NCBI RefSeq assembly: GCF_964283195.1
Contig: NZ_CAXYLH010000011.1
Length of the DNA stretch: 64,000 bases
DNA from: Paratractidigestivibacter sp003150175
Lineage (GTDB): Bacteria; Actinomycetota; Coriobacteriia; Coriobacteriales; Atopobiaceae
Reading direction: 5' to 3' (one strand)
Of the stretch, positions 1-8,178 are shown piece after piece (positions within the stretch are counted from its first letter, which is position 1; each line of letters starts with the position of its first letter). The notes beneath the pieces are model-generated. The model saw nothing but the letters and a program-made list of their open reading frames with translations, was not told the origin of the DNA and did no database searches. The position numbers were made by a program, and so were the translations under genes.

Positions 1-170
1 GGGTGCGGCTTTTTGCTGACGACCTGGGCGGTCACGACGTGGTCGAGGTCGGCGCCGACGCGCTCGACCGCCTCGACCTCGGTGCCCGTGCGGACGAACT
101 CGTCGACGAGCTTGGAGGGGTCCTCCGGCACGTCGACCATGGTCTTGAGCCACTCGTAAGAGATACGCAT
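1..170 (-). CDS. pheT: Phenylalanyl-tRNA synthetase beta subunit, N-terminal fragment
   Basis: The window edge cuts this gene; only the first 56 or so codons are present. They begin MRISYEWLKTMVDVPEDPSK, the usual PheT N-terminus, and run into the start of the region preceding the tRNA-binding domain. The protein pairs with PheS as an alpha2beta2 enzyme that charges tRNA-Phe in the cytoplasm. The ATG lies 15 bases after the pheS stop, with a GGAAGGA ribosome site just downstream of that stop, so the two are cotranscribed under the T-box upstream of pheS. The rest of the gene lies outside the window. Confidence 0.93.
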   Translation of the reverse strand, partial: MRISYEWLKTMVDVPEDPSKLVDEFVRTGTEVEAVERVGADLDHVVTAQVVSKKPH

Positions 171-185
171 AAGAGGAGGTCCTTC

Positions 186-1253
186 CTAGAATTGCTTGAG
201 GAAACGCATGTCGCCGGTCATGAGCATGCGCAGGTCGGGCAGGTCGTAGCGAAGGGCCGCCACGCGCTCGACGCCGATGCCGAAGGCGAATCCCGTGTAC
301 TTCTCGGCATCGATGCCGCAGTTGCGGAAGACGTTGGGGTCGACCATGCCGCAGCCCAGGATCTCGAGCCAGCCGGTGTTCTTGCAGAAGCGGCAGCCCT
401 TGCCGTGGCAGACGCCGCACGAGACGTCGACCTCGCAGGAGGGCTCGGTGAACGGGAAGAAGTGCGGGCGGTAGCGGGTGGCGCGGTCCTTGCCGAAGAT
501 CTCGCGCGTGAAGTAGTCGAGGGTGCCCTTGAGGTCGCCGAAGGTGATGCCCTCGTCGACGACGAGGCCCTCGACCTGCGTGAACTGCGGCAGGTGGTTG
601 GCGTCGGCGGTGTCGGGACGGAAGACCGTGCCGGGGCAGATCATGTAGATTGGGGGCTCCTTGGCCTCCATAACGTGCGCCTGGACGCCGGAGGTCTGGG
701 TGCGCAGCAGGACGTCGGACTCGCCCTGGACGTGGACCTCCTTGCCCTCGGGCGCGTTGTCGACCACGTAGAAGGTGTCCTTGGCCGAGCGGCTGGGGTG
801 GTCCTCAGGAGCGTTCAGTGCGGTGAAGTTGTAGTAGGTGGTCTCGATGTAGGGGCCGTCCTCGACGGTGTAGCCGAGGCCGACGAAGATGTCCTCGATC
901 TCCTCGCGGATCTGGGAGATGAGGTGCTGGGTGCCGAGCGAGAGCTGACGGCCGGGCAGCGTGACGTCTACCGCGTCGGCCTGCATCTTCTTTGCCATGA
1001 GGGAGCGGGCGAGCGCCTCCTTCTGGGCCTTGATGGACATGTCCACGTTCGCGCGGACGGTGTTGGCCAGGGCGCCCATGGCCGGGCGCTCCTCGGGCGG
1101 CACCTTGCCCATCGTGTGCATGATGGCGGTCAGGCTGCCCTTGCGGCCCAGCACGCCCACGCGGAGGGCCTCAATGTCCTCCATGGTCTTTGCGTTGGCA
1201 AGGTCTTCCTTTACCTTCGCCTCAATCGCCTTGAGGTCGTCGGACATCGACAT
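186..1253 (-). CDS. pheS: Phenylalanyl-tRNA synthetase alpha subunit
   Basis: Catalytic subunit of PheRS, which forms phenylalanyl-adenylate and transfers Phe to tRNA-Phe. The 355-residue protein has the N-terminal coiled-coil region, then the class II core, including the ITxxFxxLG-type dimer segment (IFVGLGYTVEDGPYIE) and the C-terminal GFAFGIGVERVAALRYDLPD motif 3 block. The start was set at the ATG of MSMSDDLKAIEAK because GGAAAGGGGAA sits just upstream; an earlier in-frame Met would fall inside the leader terminator hairpin. A Cys-rich stretch (CGVCHGKGCRFCKNTG, around residues 275-290) resembles the zinc-knuckle insertion seen in some bacterial PheS. First gene of the pheST operon. Confidence 0.96.
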   Translation of the reverse strand: MSMSDDLKAIEAKVKEDLANAKTMEDIEALRVGVLGRKGSLTAIMHTMGKVPPEERPAMGALANTVRANVDMSIKAQKEALARSLMAKKMQADAVDVTLPGRQLSLGTQHLISQIREEIEDIFVGLGYTVEDGPYIETTYYNFTALNAPEDHPSRSAKDTFYVVDNAPEGKEVHVQGESDVLLRTQTSGVQAHVMEAKEPPIYMICPGTVFRPDTADANHLPQFTQVEGLVVDEGITFGDLKGTLDYFTREIFGKDRATRYRPHFFPFTEPSCEVDVSCGVCHGKGCRFCKNTGWLEILGCGMVDPNVFRNCGIDAEKYTGFAFGIGVERVAALRYDLPDLRMLMTGDMRFLKQF

Positions 1254-1270
1254 TGCGTGTTCCCCTTTCC

Positions 1271-1575
1271 AAAAAACAAAAACCGTCCTCGGACATATGT
1301 CCAAGGACGGCAAGAATTACCGCGGTACCACCTTGATTGACGCTGCGCGTTGTCTCCCGCGAGCGCCCACTCGCTTGCCCCGTCCCGTGGGGCGTCCGGC
1401 TTCCCTACTTGGAAAATGACGAAAAGGGGCTGTCCCTTTTCGTCATGCCGTTAAGGTCGCGGCTGGTGGAGTGAACTTCGGTCGTCAGCCTTGGAGGGGC
1501 CTCTCAGCCGATGGGCCCCATCTCTGTCCGCTGGCTACGCGATGGCCGAACCTCTCCGTCGTTGCCTAAGGGTGA
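1271..1575 (-). promoter_or_regulatory. T-box riboswitch (tRNA-Phe sensing) upstream of pheST
   Basis: Read on the minus strand, the T-box sequence AAGGTGGTACCGCGG is at 1334-1320, followed by a terminator hairpin (1310-1283, CCGTCCTTGGAC pairing with GTCCGAGGACGG) and a T-rich run at 1282-1271. Upstream, GAAGTTCACTCC places a candidate specifier codon TTC (Phe) at 1475-1473 in the 3' strand of stem I. Known logic: uncharged tRNA-Phe pairs with the specifier and the T-box bulge and prevents termination. A dispersed palindrome sits between stem I and the antiterminator. The 5' limit of the RNA is approximate. Confidence 0.93.
1415..1447. repeat. Dispersed palindrome, copy 1 (inside the T-box leader)
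   Basis: Left arm ATGACGAAAAGGGGC, right arm GTCCCTTTTCGTCAT, with one mismatch relative to the commonest form. This copy lies within the transcribed pheST leader, between stem I and the T-box antiterminator, so it would fold as a 15-bp hairpin in the leader RNA. Eight more copies lie in this window. Confidence 0.9.
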
Positions 1576-1591
1576 ATGATAGCACACTCCC

Positions 1592-2914
1592 CTACTCGTT
1601 AGCCTCTTCCCGGCGGGCGACCTCGTCGATGAGAATGGCGTCGCCGTGCTTGGCGCCCGCGACCGAGAGCGACATGAGAGCGCCCATGAGCGCAATGTAG
1701 CCAAAGAGCATCGTCGGCTTAAGGTCCATGACCACGCCGGACAGGATCGGGGTTGCCACTTGGGCAGCCATGCTCACGGTGTAATAGTAGCCGGCGTAGC
1801 GCCCCACTGACTTGGAGCTGCAGCACTCCAAGATCATGGTGAAGACGCACAGGTCGACGCCGCCCAGCGCCACGCCCATCAGGAGAAACACGACGTAGAG
1901 CGCAGGCGAGAAGCCCGGAGCGAACCAGATGAAGACCGGGCACACGGTCATGATGGTCGAGGTGATGAGGGCGACCTTTTTTCGGCCGATCTTGAGCGAG
2001 AGGTTGGCCAAAGGAACGTAGCTGGCAAGCGCGCCCACGATGGTCACCATGTTGATGACGGCGAAGGAGCCTCCCGTCATGCCGAAGAACATGTCCGCGT
2101 AGCGGCTGATGTTGGTGGTCATGGCGTTGTAGCTCATGTAATAAAAGAAGGTCGCAGACAGGAGCATTGCGATAGAGCGCTGCAGGGACCGATCGGTGAC
2201 CTTCTCTTTGCCACCTGCCTCCGGCGAGTCGTCCTTATCGATCTCGTCCTCGTCGATGCCCATCTCGAGGGACTTCTCGCGCATCTTCTGCACAAGCCCG
2301 GGCTCGCGAACAAAGAGACCGTAAACGACGGCAGCCGCCAGGATGAACACGCCCTGCAGGACGAACAGCGGCAGGTAGTCGGGACGCTCGACCTTGGGAA
2401 CCATGACCGAGATGGCCACGAGCATAAGACCGGTGCCCGCATAGCCCACGACCTTTTGGATGGAGTTCGCCTTGGTTCGCAACGGTCGCGGCGTGATGTC
2501 GGCCACGACTGCCACCGTCATGGTGCGATAGGCGCAGATGGCGAGGAGCGTCAAGATGATCGAGCAGATGAGCAGCGGCAGGCTTCCCATGTTGTTGGCG
2601 ACGGCGATGAGGGGAACCGCCAAAGCTGCCACGGCCGAGCCGCCCAGGATGAAGGGTGTGCGGCGACCGAGCTTGGAGGCGCATCGGTCGGACAGGACGC
2701 CGAAGACCGGGAGCAGAAAGAGGCCGAAGACGTTGTCGACGGCCATGATGGCGCCGGTGAGCGAGTTCGACAGCCCGAAGGTGTTCGTGAGCATCTTTGG
2801 CACGATGCCGTCGTAGACCTGCCAGAAGCTGATCATGCCCATGAAGGGCAGCGAAGCCAAGGCGACGGCCCTGATGTCGAGCTTTGCCGCGCGTTTGAGG
2901 TTGGGTTGTGCCAT
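1592..2914 (-). CDS. MFS transporter, sugar:cation symporter type
   Basis: Predicted 440-residue integral membrane carrier with about twelve hydrophobic segments. Motifs typical of the sucrose/GPH-like branch of the major facilitator superfamily are visible: FGVLSDR at residues 71-77 and LGRRTPF at 82-88. A strongly charged loop (EDEIDKDDSPEAGGKEK, around 220-240) divides the two six-helix halves. The start has AGGAG seven bases upstream. It is a single gene between pheST and a peptidase; no sugar-hydrolase neighbour identifies the substrate, so the call stops at the family. The substrate could be a disaccharide, but nothing in the sequence proves this. Confidence 0.8.
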   Translation of the reverse strand: MAQPNLKRAAKLDIRAVALASLPFMGMISFWQVYDGIVPKMLTNTFGLSNSLTGAIMAVDNVFGLFLLPVFGVLSDRCASKLGRRTPFILGGSAVAALAVPLIAVANNMGSLPLLICSIILTLLAICAYRTMTVAVVADITPRPLRTKANSIQKVVGYAGTGLMLVAISVMVPKVERPDYLPLFVLQGVFILAAAVVYGLFVREPGLVQKMREKSLEMGIDEDEIDKDDSPEAGGKEKVTDRSLQRSIAMLLSATFFYYMSYNAMTTNISRYADMFFGMTGGSFAVINMVTIVGALASYVPLANLSLKIGRKKVALITSTIMTVCPVFIWFAPGFSPALYVVFLLMGVALGGVDLCVFTMILECCSSKSVGRYAGYYYTVSMAAQVATPILSGVVMDLKPTMLFGYIALMGALMSLSVAGAKHGDAILIDEVARREEANE

Positions 2915-2941
2915 ACGGTTCTCCTAGCGTTCAAAAGCAGA

Positions 2942-2962
2942 AAAGAAGGGCCGCCCTTCTTT
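2942..2962 (-). terminator. Hairpin terminator of the M20 peptidase gene
   Basis: AAAGAAGGG and CCCTTCTTT form a 9-bp stem with a three-base loop, just past the stop of the peptidase gene on the minus strand. The following TTTC run is short, so termination may be partial, with read-through into the MFS gene. Confidence 0.55.
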
Positions 2963-2984
2963 GCAGGTCGGCCCTCCGGTTCGG

Positions 2985-4436
2985 TTACATGCGGGCGAGG
3001 TTGGCGAGGAAGGCGACGTAGAACTCGATGCCGCGCTTGTACACGTCGACCCCGATGCGCTCGTTGGCGGCGTGCAGAAGTCCGCGGGCCTCGGCGGAGT
3101 AGATGAAGCCGCAGAAGCGGTAGACGCGCTCGCAGATGGCATTGAACTCGTGCGAGTCGGTGCAGGAGTTCTGCACGTACGGGGCAAATCCGGCCTCGGG
3201 GTAGACGCCGGAGACGCAGCGGTGGATGTAGTCGAAGGCGGCGTCGTCCTCGTAGGGGCTGATGGGCGCCGGCTCCATGTACGGGATGCTCTCGTCGATC
3301 TCGACCGTCACGTGGTCGGGCGTGAGGCCCGACGCCTGGCACTGCTGGGCCGCGAGCTTGCGGGCGCGCTCGACGGCGTCGGCGATGGACTCGAAGGGCG
3401 CGACGCGCACGTTGAAGTTGGCGCGCGCGACGGGCGGCAGGACGTTGTGGGCGGGCGAGCCCTCCATCTGGGTGAGGGCGTAGGTCGTGCGCAGCATCGC
3501 CGCGGTCTCGGGGCTGGCGGCCATGATCTTGGTCACCGCGGGACGGGTAAGCCAGAGGTTGCCGAAGACCGCGCGATAGAGGTCGGAACTGTGGGTTCCG
3601 AGCTCGGCCAGCGTCGCCTCGACGACGGGTGTGAGCACGGGCTTGCCAGGGTTCGCCGAGATGTGCTCGCACACGCGGCACAGCAGGCGGCAGGCGTCGT
3701 TGGCGGAAGGCGTGGACGCGTGACCGCCGTCGGCGTACGCCGTGACGGTGAGGTCCACGTGGCCCTTCTCGGAAACGCCGACCATGGCCACGGGCACGTC
3801 GACGCCCAAAGGAGCGTCGGCCGCCACGGCACCTCCCTCGTCGAGCACCATATACGGGTGGATGCCGTGGGCGCGGAACCACTCGACGGCGTGCGCGCAG
3901 GTGGGCGCCGCAACCTCCTCGCCGTCGCTTGAGAAGAACCAGACGTCGCGCGGGGGCACGTAGCCTTGGCAGACGAGGTGCTCGGCCGCCTCGAAGAACG
4001 CGGCGGCGATGCACTTGGTGTCGAGTGTGCCGCGGGCCCAGATCTCGCCGTCGACGATCTCGGCGCCGAAGGGGTCGTGCTCCCACTCCTGGCCCTCGAC
4101 GGGGACGACGTCTTGGTGGGCCATCATGACCACGGGGTCGAGCGAGGGGTCGGCGCCCGGCCAGCGAAGGAGCATGCCGAAGTCGTCGATGGTCGTGAGC
4201 TCAGTCACCTCAAAGAAGCGCGGGTAGAGCCTACGCAGCGTGGGCACCCAGCGGCGGAAGGGTTCGTCGTCGCGAAGGGACTTATTGTCGCGCGACACCG
4301 TGGGGATGCGCAGCAGCTCGCGGAAGCGCTCGACCGCGTCGTCGCCAGCCTTGTAATCGCCGGCGTCCAATACAGACCCCGCAGAACGGCTCGGCTCCAG
4401 GGCGCCTGCGCCCTTCTTTGCCTCGTTTGCGCTCAT
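2985..4436 (-). CDS. M20-family zinc peptidase (carboxypeptidase/dipeptidase type)
   Basis: 483-residue cytosolic metallopeptidase. Metal and catalytic residues of the M20 family are present: HQD at 107-109 (H107, D109), the RGTLDTK segment at 135-141 (D139), and the EE pair at 173-174 that carries the general base. A lid/dimerisation domain follows (roughly residues 210-330), and the C-terminal NSCTDSHEF block holds the last zinc histidine. Length and motif layout fit the carboxypeptidase S/dipeptidase group. The start was chosen at MSANEAKK with GGGGAG just upstream rather than a longer N-terminal extension. It is transcribed divergently from a GntR regulator that may control it. Substrate not inferable. 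Confidence 0.88.
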   Translation of the reverse strand: MSANEAKKGAGALEPSRSAGSVLDAGDYKAGDDAVERFRELLRIPTVSRDNKSLRDDEPFRRWVPTLRRLYPRFFEVTELTTIDDFGMLLRWPGADPSLDPVVMMAHQDVVPVEGQEWEHDPFGAEIVDGEIWARGTLDTKCIAAAFFEAAEHLVCQGYVPPRDVWFFSSDGEEVAAPTCAHAVEWFRAHGIHPYMVLDEGGAVAADAPLGVDVPVAMVGVSEKGHVDLTVTAYADGGHASTPSANDACRLLCRVCEHISANPGKPVLTPVVEATLAELGTHSSDLYRAVFGNLWLTRPAVTKIMAASPETAAMLRTTYALTQMEGSPAHNVLPPVARANFNVRVAPFESIADAVERARKLAAQQCQASGLTPDHVTVEIDESIPYMEPAPISPYEDDAAFDYIHRCVSGVYPEAGFAPYVQNSCTDSHEFNAICERVYRFCGFIYSAEARGLLHAANERIGVDVYKRGIEFYVAFLANLARM

Positions 4437-4702
4437 GATGCTCCCCTCGACGGAAATGTATGAACTATAAAAGCATAGGCCAACGAGCGGAAACGTGCTT
4501 GGGGGAAGAGCGGAGGAGCAATCAAGATTTATACGATGCGTTCGCACAGGGGAAACAAGCGACGGCGCCAGGCAGCAGCCGTTCCCGGAATCCGGGGCCG
4601 CGCTCGCCTTGTTTGTTAACCTTCAGGACGTCCGTGTGCCAACTGGTTCGCTTATAGTGATACCAACTTGTTGCAACCAGCATACATGTGAGGACGGGCG
4701 CC
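4437..4702. promoter_or_regulatory. Divergent intergenic region, M20 peptidase / GntR
   Basis: 266 bases separating two divergent starts. TATAGT at 4653-4658 is a plausible -10 for the GntR gene, but no good -35 is visible. The stretch TGATACCAACTTGTTGC (4658-4674) has the look of a GntR-family operator half-site but is not a clear palindrome. No short gene with a convincing ribosome site was found here. Confidence 0.3.
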
Positions 4703-5431
4703 ATGGGGACCTCTTCGAGGAAGCAGCCGCTGTACGACCAGCTTGTCGACATCCTTCGCGACAAGATCGAGAACGAGATGGAGCCCGGCGACCTCCTCCC
4801 CTCCGAACGCGAGCTCTCCGAGCGCTACGGGCTCTCGCGCACGACCGTGCGCCTCGCCCTGAAGGAGCTCGAGACCTTGGGCCTCATCAGCCGCCGCCAC
4901 GGCAAGGGCACCTACGTAACAGACCTATCCGGCGGAGCGATGGACCTCTCGTCGAACTACAGCTTCACCCAGCAGATGCGCGAGGTCGGGCGCGTGCCCA
5001 AGACCGTCGACCTCGACTTCGAGACCCGCGACGCGACCAAGTCCGTCGCCGACCGCATGAACCTGCGCTTGGGCGATAAGGTCATCTACATGCGCCGCCT
5101 GCGCCTGGCCGACGGCGTGCCCATGATGCTCGAGCGCACCTACGTGCCGCTTTCGCACTTCCTCGGATTTACAAAGAAGGACCTGGAGGGCAAGTCGCTC
5201 TACGCCATCATCGAGAACGACTACCACGAGACGATCCGTGTGGCCGAGGAGGAGTTCTTCGCCACTGTAGCGCGCAAGGACGACGCCGAGGTCCTGGGGA
5301 TTTCCGAAGGTGCGCCGGTGCTGCAGCTCTCGCGCGTGACCTACAACGACAAGAACGACGTTATCGAGTTCACGCACAGCGTGGCCCGCGCCGACCAGTT
5401 CAAGTACAAGATCTCGCACGTCCGCAGCTAG
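4703..5431 (+). CDS. GntR-family regulator, HutC/UTRA type
   Basis: 242-residue transcription factor. N-terminal winged helix-turn-helix (about residues 8-75; LLPSERELSERYGLSRTTVR is the recognition region) joined to a UTRA effector-binding domain (about 90-238; conserved ERTYVPLSHFLGF block). UTRA proteins of this branch sense sugar phosphates, amino sugars or other small metabolites and usually repress adjacent transport and catabolic genes. The ATG was preferred over an in-frame GTG 15 bases upstream because GAGGACGG then falls at ribosome-site distance. It faces the M20 peptidase gene, the most likely target, and converges on the HAD gene. Confidence 0.9.
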   Translation: MGTSSRKQPLYDQLVDILRDKIENEMEPGDLLPSERELSERYGLSRTTVRLALKELETLGLISRRHGKGTYVTDLSGGAMDLSSNYSFTQQMREVGRVPKTVDLDFETRDATKSVADRMNLRLGDKVIYMRRLRLADGVPMMLERTYVPLSHFLGFTKKDLEGKSLYAIIENDYHETIRVAEEEFFATVARKDDAEVLGISEGAPVLQLSRVTYNDKNDVIEFTHSVARADQFKYKISHVRS

Positions 5432-5473
5432 CACAGAGGGCGGCGGGGTGCTCGGCTGAGCTAGAAGCGCCGA

Positions 5474-6289
5474 TCAGCGCGCGAACGGCCAGTCACCTGC
5501 GGCGAGGGCCTCGATGGCGGCGGGCACGGCATCGTCCTCGACGGCGCCGATGTGCCAGCGCGCCGCGTCGCGCGCCTCGGGCAGCGCCCCCGCGACGGCA
5601 ACGGAATGATCGACCGTGGAGAACATCTCGAGGTCGTTGCCGGCGTCGCCGAAGACGACCGCCTCATCGCGCCCGATCCCAAGACGCTCGAGGAGCCACG
5701 CGAGCGCGGCGCCCTTGTTCCATCCGGCGGGCATGACGTTGGAGAACTGTGCCTGCGGGACGTCGAAGTCCAGGCCGTCGACCTCGCGGTTGAGCAACGC
5801 GGCGACCTCGCGCGTGCGCTCGAGGTCGCCGCGGATAAAGACGTTCGCCTTCGTGATACCGGTAGACGGGACGTCGTCGCACTCGACGCAGGTCTCGCCA
5901 TAGCGGGGGAAGCATACGAGCAGGTCGTCGCGAGAACCCTGCACGAGGCACGGAGTCTCGCCCTCGAAGAGGAGCAGGCCCGCGGAGTCCACGTCTGAGA
6001 GAATCTCCATCGCTTGCCGGATACAGGCGGAGTCAACTTCTTTTTGCAGGGCCTCCTCGCCCTCAAGGTAAACCTGGGAGCCGTTGGTGGCGATCGCCGT
6101 GGCGCAGCAGGAGGCGTCGCCGCCGAAGAACTCGGGGATCCACGGGTAGAAGCGGCCGCTCGCGGGGCCGACGAGGATACCGGCGTCCATGGCGGCGTGG
6201 AACGCGTCGACGCAGCGACGGGTCACGGTCTTCTCGCCGTACGGCAGGATGGTGCCGTCGATGTCGGTGAGGATGAGCTTGATGGCCAT
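5474..6289 (-). CDS. HAD-superfamily phosphatase, Cof type (IIB)
   Basis: 271-residue cytosolic haloacid-dehalogenase phosphatase. Motif I DIDGT carries the nucleophile D9 and acid/base D11; motif II lies at PASGR; motif III lysine in WNKGAAL; motif IV is FGDAGNDLEM. The central insertion is the Cof-type IIB cap domain (about residues 85-190). Such enzymes dephosphorylate sugar phosphates, FMN or similar metabolites; the exact substrate cannot be read from sequence. GGGAGAA lies upstream of the ATG. It lies downstream of a PTS EIIA gene on the same strand, separated by a terminator, so it is probably its own unit. Confidence 0.88.
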   Translation of the reverse strand: MAIKLILTDIDGTILPYGEKTVTRRCVDAFHAAMDAGILVGPASGRFYPWIPEFFGGDASCCATAIATNGSQVYLEGEEALQKEVDSACIRQAMEILSDVDSAGLLLFEGETPCLVQGSRDDLLVCFPRYGETCVECDDVPSTGITKANVFIRGDLERTREVAALLNREVDGLDFDVPQAQFSNVMPAGWNKGAALAWLLERLGIGRDEAVVFGDAGNDLEMFSTVDHSVAVAGALPEARDAARWHIGAVEDDAVPAAIEALAAGDWPFAR

Positions 6290-6325
6290 AGGCTTCTCCC
6301 TTGGGGCTAATGCGGCGATGTCCCA

Positions 6326-6363
6326 GTAAAAAACGCCGGCCGCCACGACGGCGACCGGCGTTG
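6326..6363 (-). terminator. Rho-independent terminator after the EIIA gene
   Basis: A strong hairpin (AACGCCGG..CGCC pairing with GGCG..CCGGCGTT) is followed on the minus strand by TTTTTT. It lies 23 bases past the EIIA stop and separates that gene from the HAD phosphatase. Confidence 0.85.
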
Positions 6364-6385
6364 TCGAATCAATCGACCGGAAACC

Positions 6386-6844
6386 CTACTCCTCGGTGAT
6401 GCCCTCGTTGACCAGGTTAGCTAGCTTGGCAGGATCGTTCTCGGCAAGAAGCTCCTCGCGCTTGTGGGCGTCCATGAGCATGACGGCGATCTTGGACAGC
6501 AGACGAAGGTGCGTGGTGCCGGCCTCGGCGGCGGGGATCAGCAGCGCGATGGCGCACTTGATCGGGGCATCGTCCATGGAAGGCCACTCGACGTCGGCGG
6601 CAAACTTGGCCACGAGGATGGTGGCCTCCTTGGCCGCGGCGGTCTTGGCGTGAGGGATGGCGAAGCCGCCGGTCATGCCCGTGGTGCCCTCGGCCTCACG
6701 GGCCTTGAACGCCTCGAAGATGGCGTTGGCATCGTCGGCAAAGCCCAGCTCGACGGTCTTCTCGGCGAAGAACGCGAGAACCTCGTCGATGGTAGCGGCC
6801 TTGCAGTCAACAAAGACATGAGATTCGGTGACGATATCGCTCAT
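6386..6844 (-). CDS. PTS EIIA component, fructose/mannitol (EIIA type 2) family
   Basis: 152-residue cytosolic phosphotransferase. The phospho-accepting histidine is H65 in GGFAIPHAKT, matching the PTS_EIIA_2 signature; the RLLSKIAVML block downstream is also typical. It takes phosphate from HPr and passes it to an EIIB domain. No EIIB or EIIC gene lies beside it, so it is an orphan EIIA: it may serve a transporter encoded elsewhere or act as a regulatory EIIA of the PtsN kind. It has its own terminator. GAGCATCC at the ribosome site is a moderate match. Confidence 0.9.
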   Translation of the reverse strand: MSDIVTESHVFVDCKAATIDEVLAFFAEKTVELGFADDANAIFEAFKAREAEGTTGMTGGFAIPHAKTAAAKEATILVAKFAADVEWPSMDDAPIKCAIALLIPAAEAGTTHLRLLSKIAVMLMDAHKREELLAENDPAKLANLVNEGITEE

Positions 6845-7001
6845 AAGGATGCTCCTGTCCTCGGCTCAAACGACACGCGACGCACTTGACGCCGCTTCAA
6901 CTCATTCAGTATAGCACGCAAGGCGCGGAATTTCGACGAACGGTAGTTTTTCGACGGTAAACGCCTTCTCTTATTGAAAGAAGGGCGATCTCGGACTCAG
7001 C

Positions 7002-7958
7002 CTACTCTCCCAGCCGCTCTTCCCTCAGGTGGAGCGCCTCGTAGGCACAGCCGTACATGGCGGCCTGGTTGCCGAGCCCGGCAGCTTCGATGCGGACGTC
7101 CTTGCAGGTAGAAAGGGCGTGCGCGGCGAAACGACGGCGAAGCTCAGGGGCGAACGTGGCGAATGCGCCCGCAACGCCGCCGCCGATGAGATACATCGCG
7201 GGGTCGACGATGCAGCTGACCTGCGCCATCGCCTGCGCGAGGTACTCGCACATCTGGTCGACGGCGATCTTCGCGCACTCGTCGCCGGCCGCAAGCGCAC
7301 GGAAGACGGTCAGGGTGTCGGTCGCGTGCTCGACGGGCGCGGGCTTGACGCCGCGGCGCTCGCATTCCTCGAGGTAGAGGCGGACAACGCCCGTGGCGCT
7401 CGCGTACTGCTCGAGGCAGCCCTTGCGCCCGCATCCGCAGCAGCGGGTCTCGGCGGGGTTGACCGTCACATGGCCGATCTCGCCGCCCGCGCCGAACGCG
7501 CCCGCGACGAGCTTGCCGCCCACGACGACGCCCGCGCCCACGCCCGTGCCGAGCGCGATGAGCACGTAGCTCGAGACGCCGCGCGCGACGCCTGCCCACA
7601 TCTCGCCCAGGGCAGCGGCGTTAGCGTCGTTGACGAAGGCGACGGTCGCGTTGGGGAAGGCGGCGTTGATGGAGGCGACGAGACCCTCCGGGTCGAGCTT
7701 GATGTTGGGGAGGAAGCCCACGGTTCCGTCGTCCGCGACGGGGCCGGGGATATCGAGGCCCAGCGCGATGACGTCGTCGGGGGCGGAGTCGTGCGCCGCG
7801 AGGATCTTCGCGAGGCCGTCGGTGACGACCGCGTAGGCCGCATCGTCGGTGAGCGCGGGCGTGGGGATCTTGCGCTCCTCGAGGAGCTCTCCCTCAGGGG
7901 TAAAGAGGCCTGCCTTGATGCTCGTGCCGCCGATGTCGATGCCGAGAACTGCCTGCAT
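7002..7958 (-). CDS. glcK: ROK-family glucokinase
   Basis: 318-residue cytosolic sugar kinase converting glucose to glucose-6-phosphate with ATP. The N-terminal phosphate-binding loop is GIDIGGTSIKAG; the sugar-binding segment is FVNDANAAALGE; the ROK zinc motif CCGCGRKGCLEQYAS carries the Cys cluster typical of bacterial glucokinases, after the GHVTV histidine. No helix-turn-helix domain is present, so it is an enzyme rather than an XylR-type repressor. The start at MQAVLGIDIGG follows GGAAGGA. It stands alone between the EIIA gene and the divergent carboxypeptidase. Activity on another hexose remains possible, since ROK kinases are often broad. Confidence 0.88.
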   Translation of the reverse strand: MQAVLGIDIGGTSIKAGLFTPEGELLEERKIPTPALTDDAAYAVVTDGLAKILAAHDSAPDDVIALGLDIPGPVADDGTVGFLPNIKLDPEGLVASINAAFPNATVAFVNDANAAALGEMWAGVARGVSSYVLIALGTGVGAGVVVGGKLVAGAFGAGGEIGHVTVNPAETRCCGCGRKGCLEQYASATGVVRLYLEECERRGVKPAPVEHATDTLTVFRALAAGDECAKIAVDQMCEYLAQAMAQVSCIVDPAMYLIGGGVAGAFATFAPELRRRFAAHALSTCKDVRIEAAGLGNQAAMYGCAYEALHLREERLGE

Positions 7959-8178
7959 GGGAGGTCCTTCCACGTTGTCGCGCGGGCGCTTGCGCCAGTG
8001 CCGCCAAAAGTTGCTCAGACAACTATAAAGCCGATGGGCGGAGACAGGGAACGGCAGGGCGCGACCGGTGCCCCAAGCGACGCGTTCGGCGCGGCAGGCG
8101 GGGCGCGGCGGGGTACACTTGGAGCGTGCATGCACGCGCCGCCGGGCCGGCGGCGCTCGTCTTCTTTTTGGAGGAGCC

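Noticed and set aside
3..1340. 445-codon plus-strand frame over pheS
   Set aside because: Antisense of pheS and its T-box; no ribosome site or family match.
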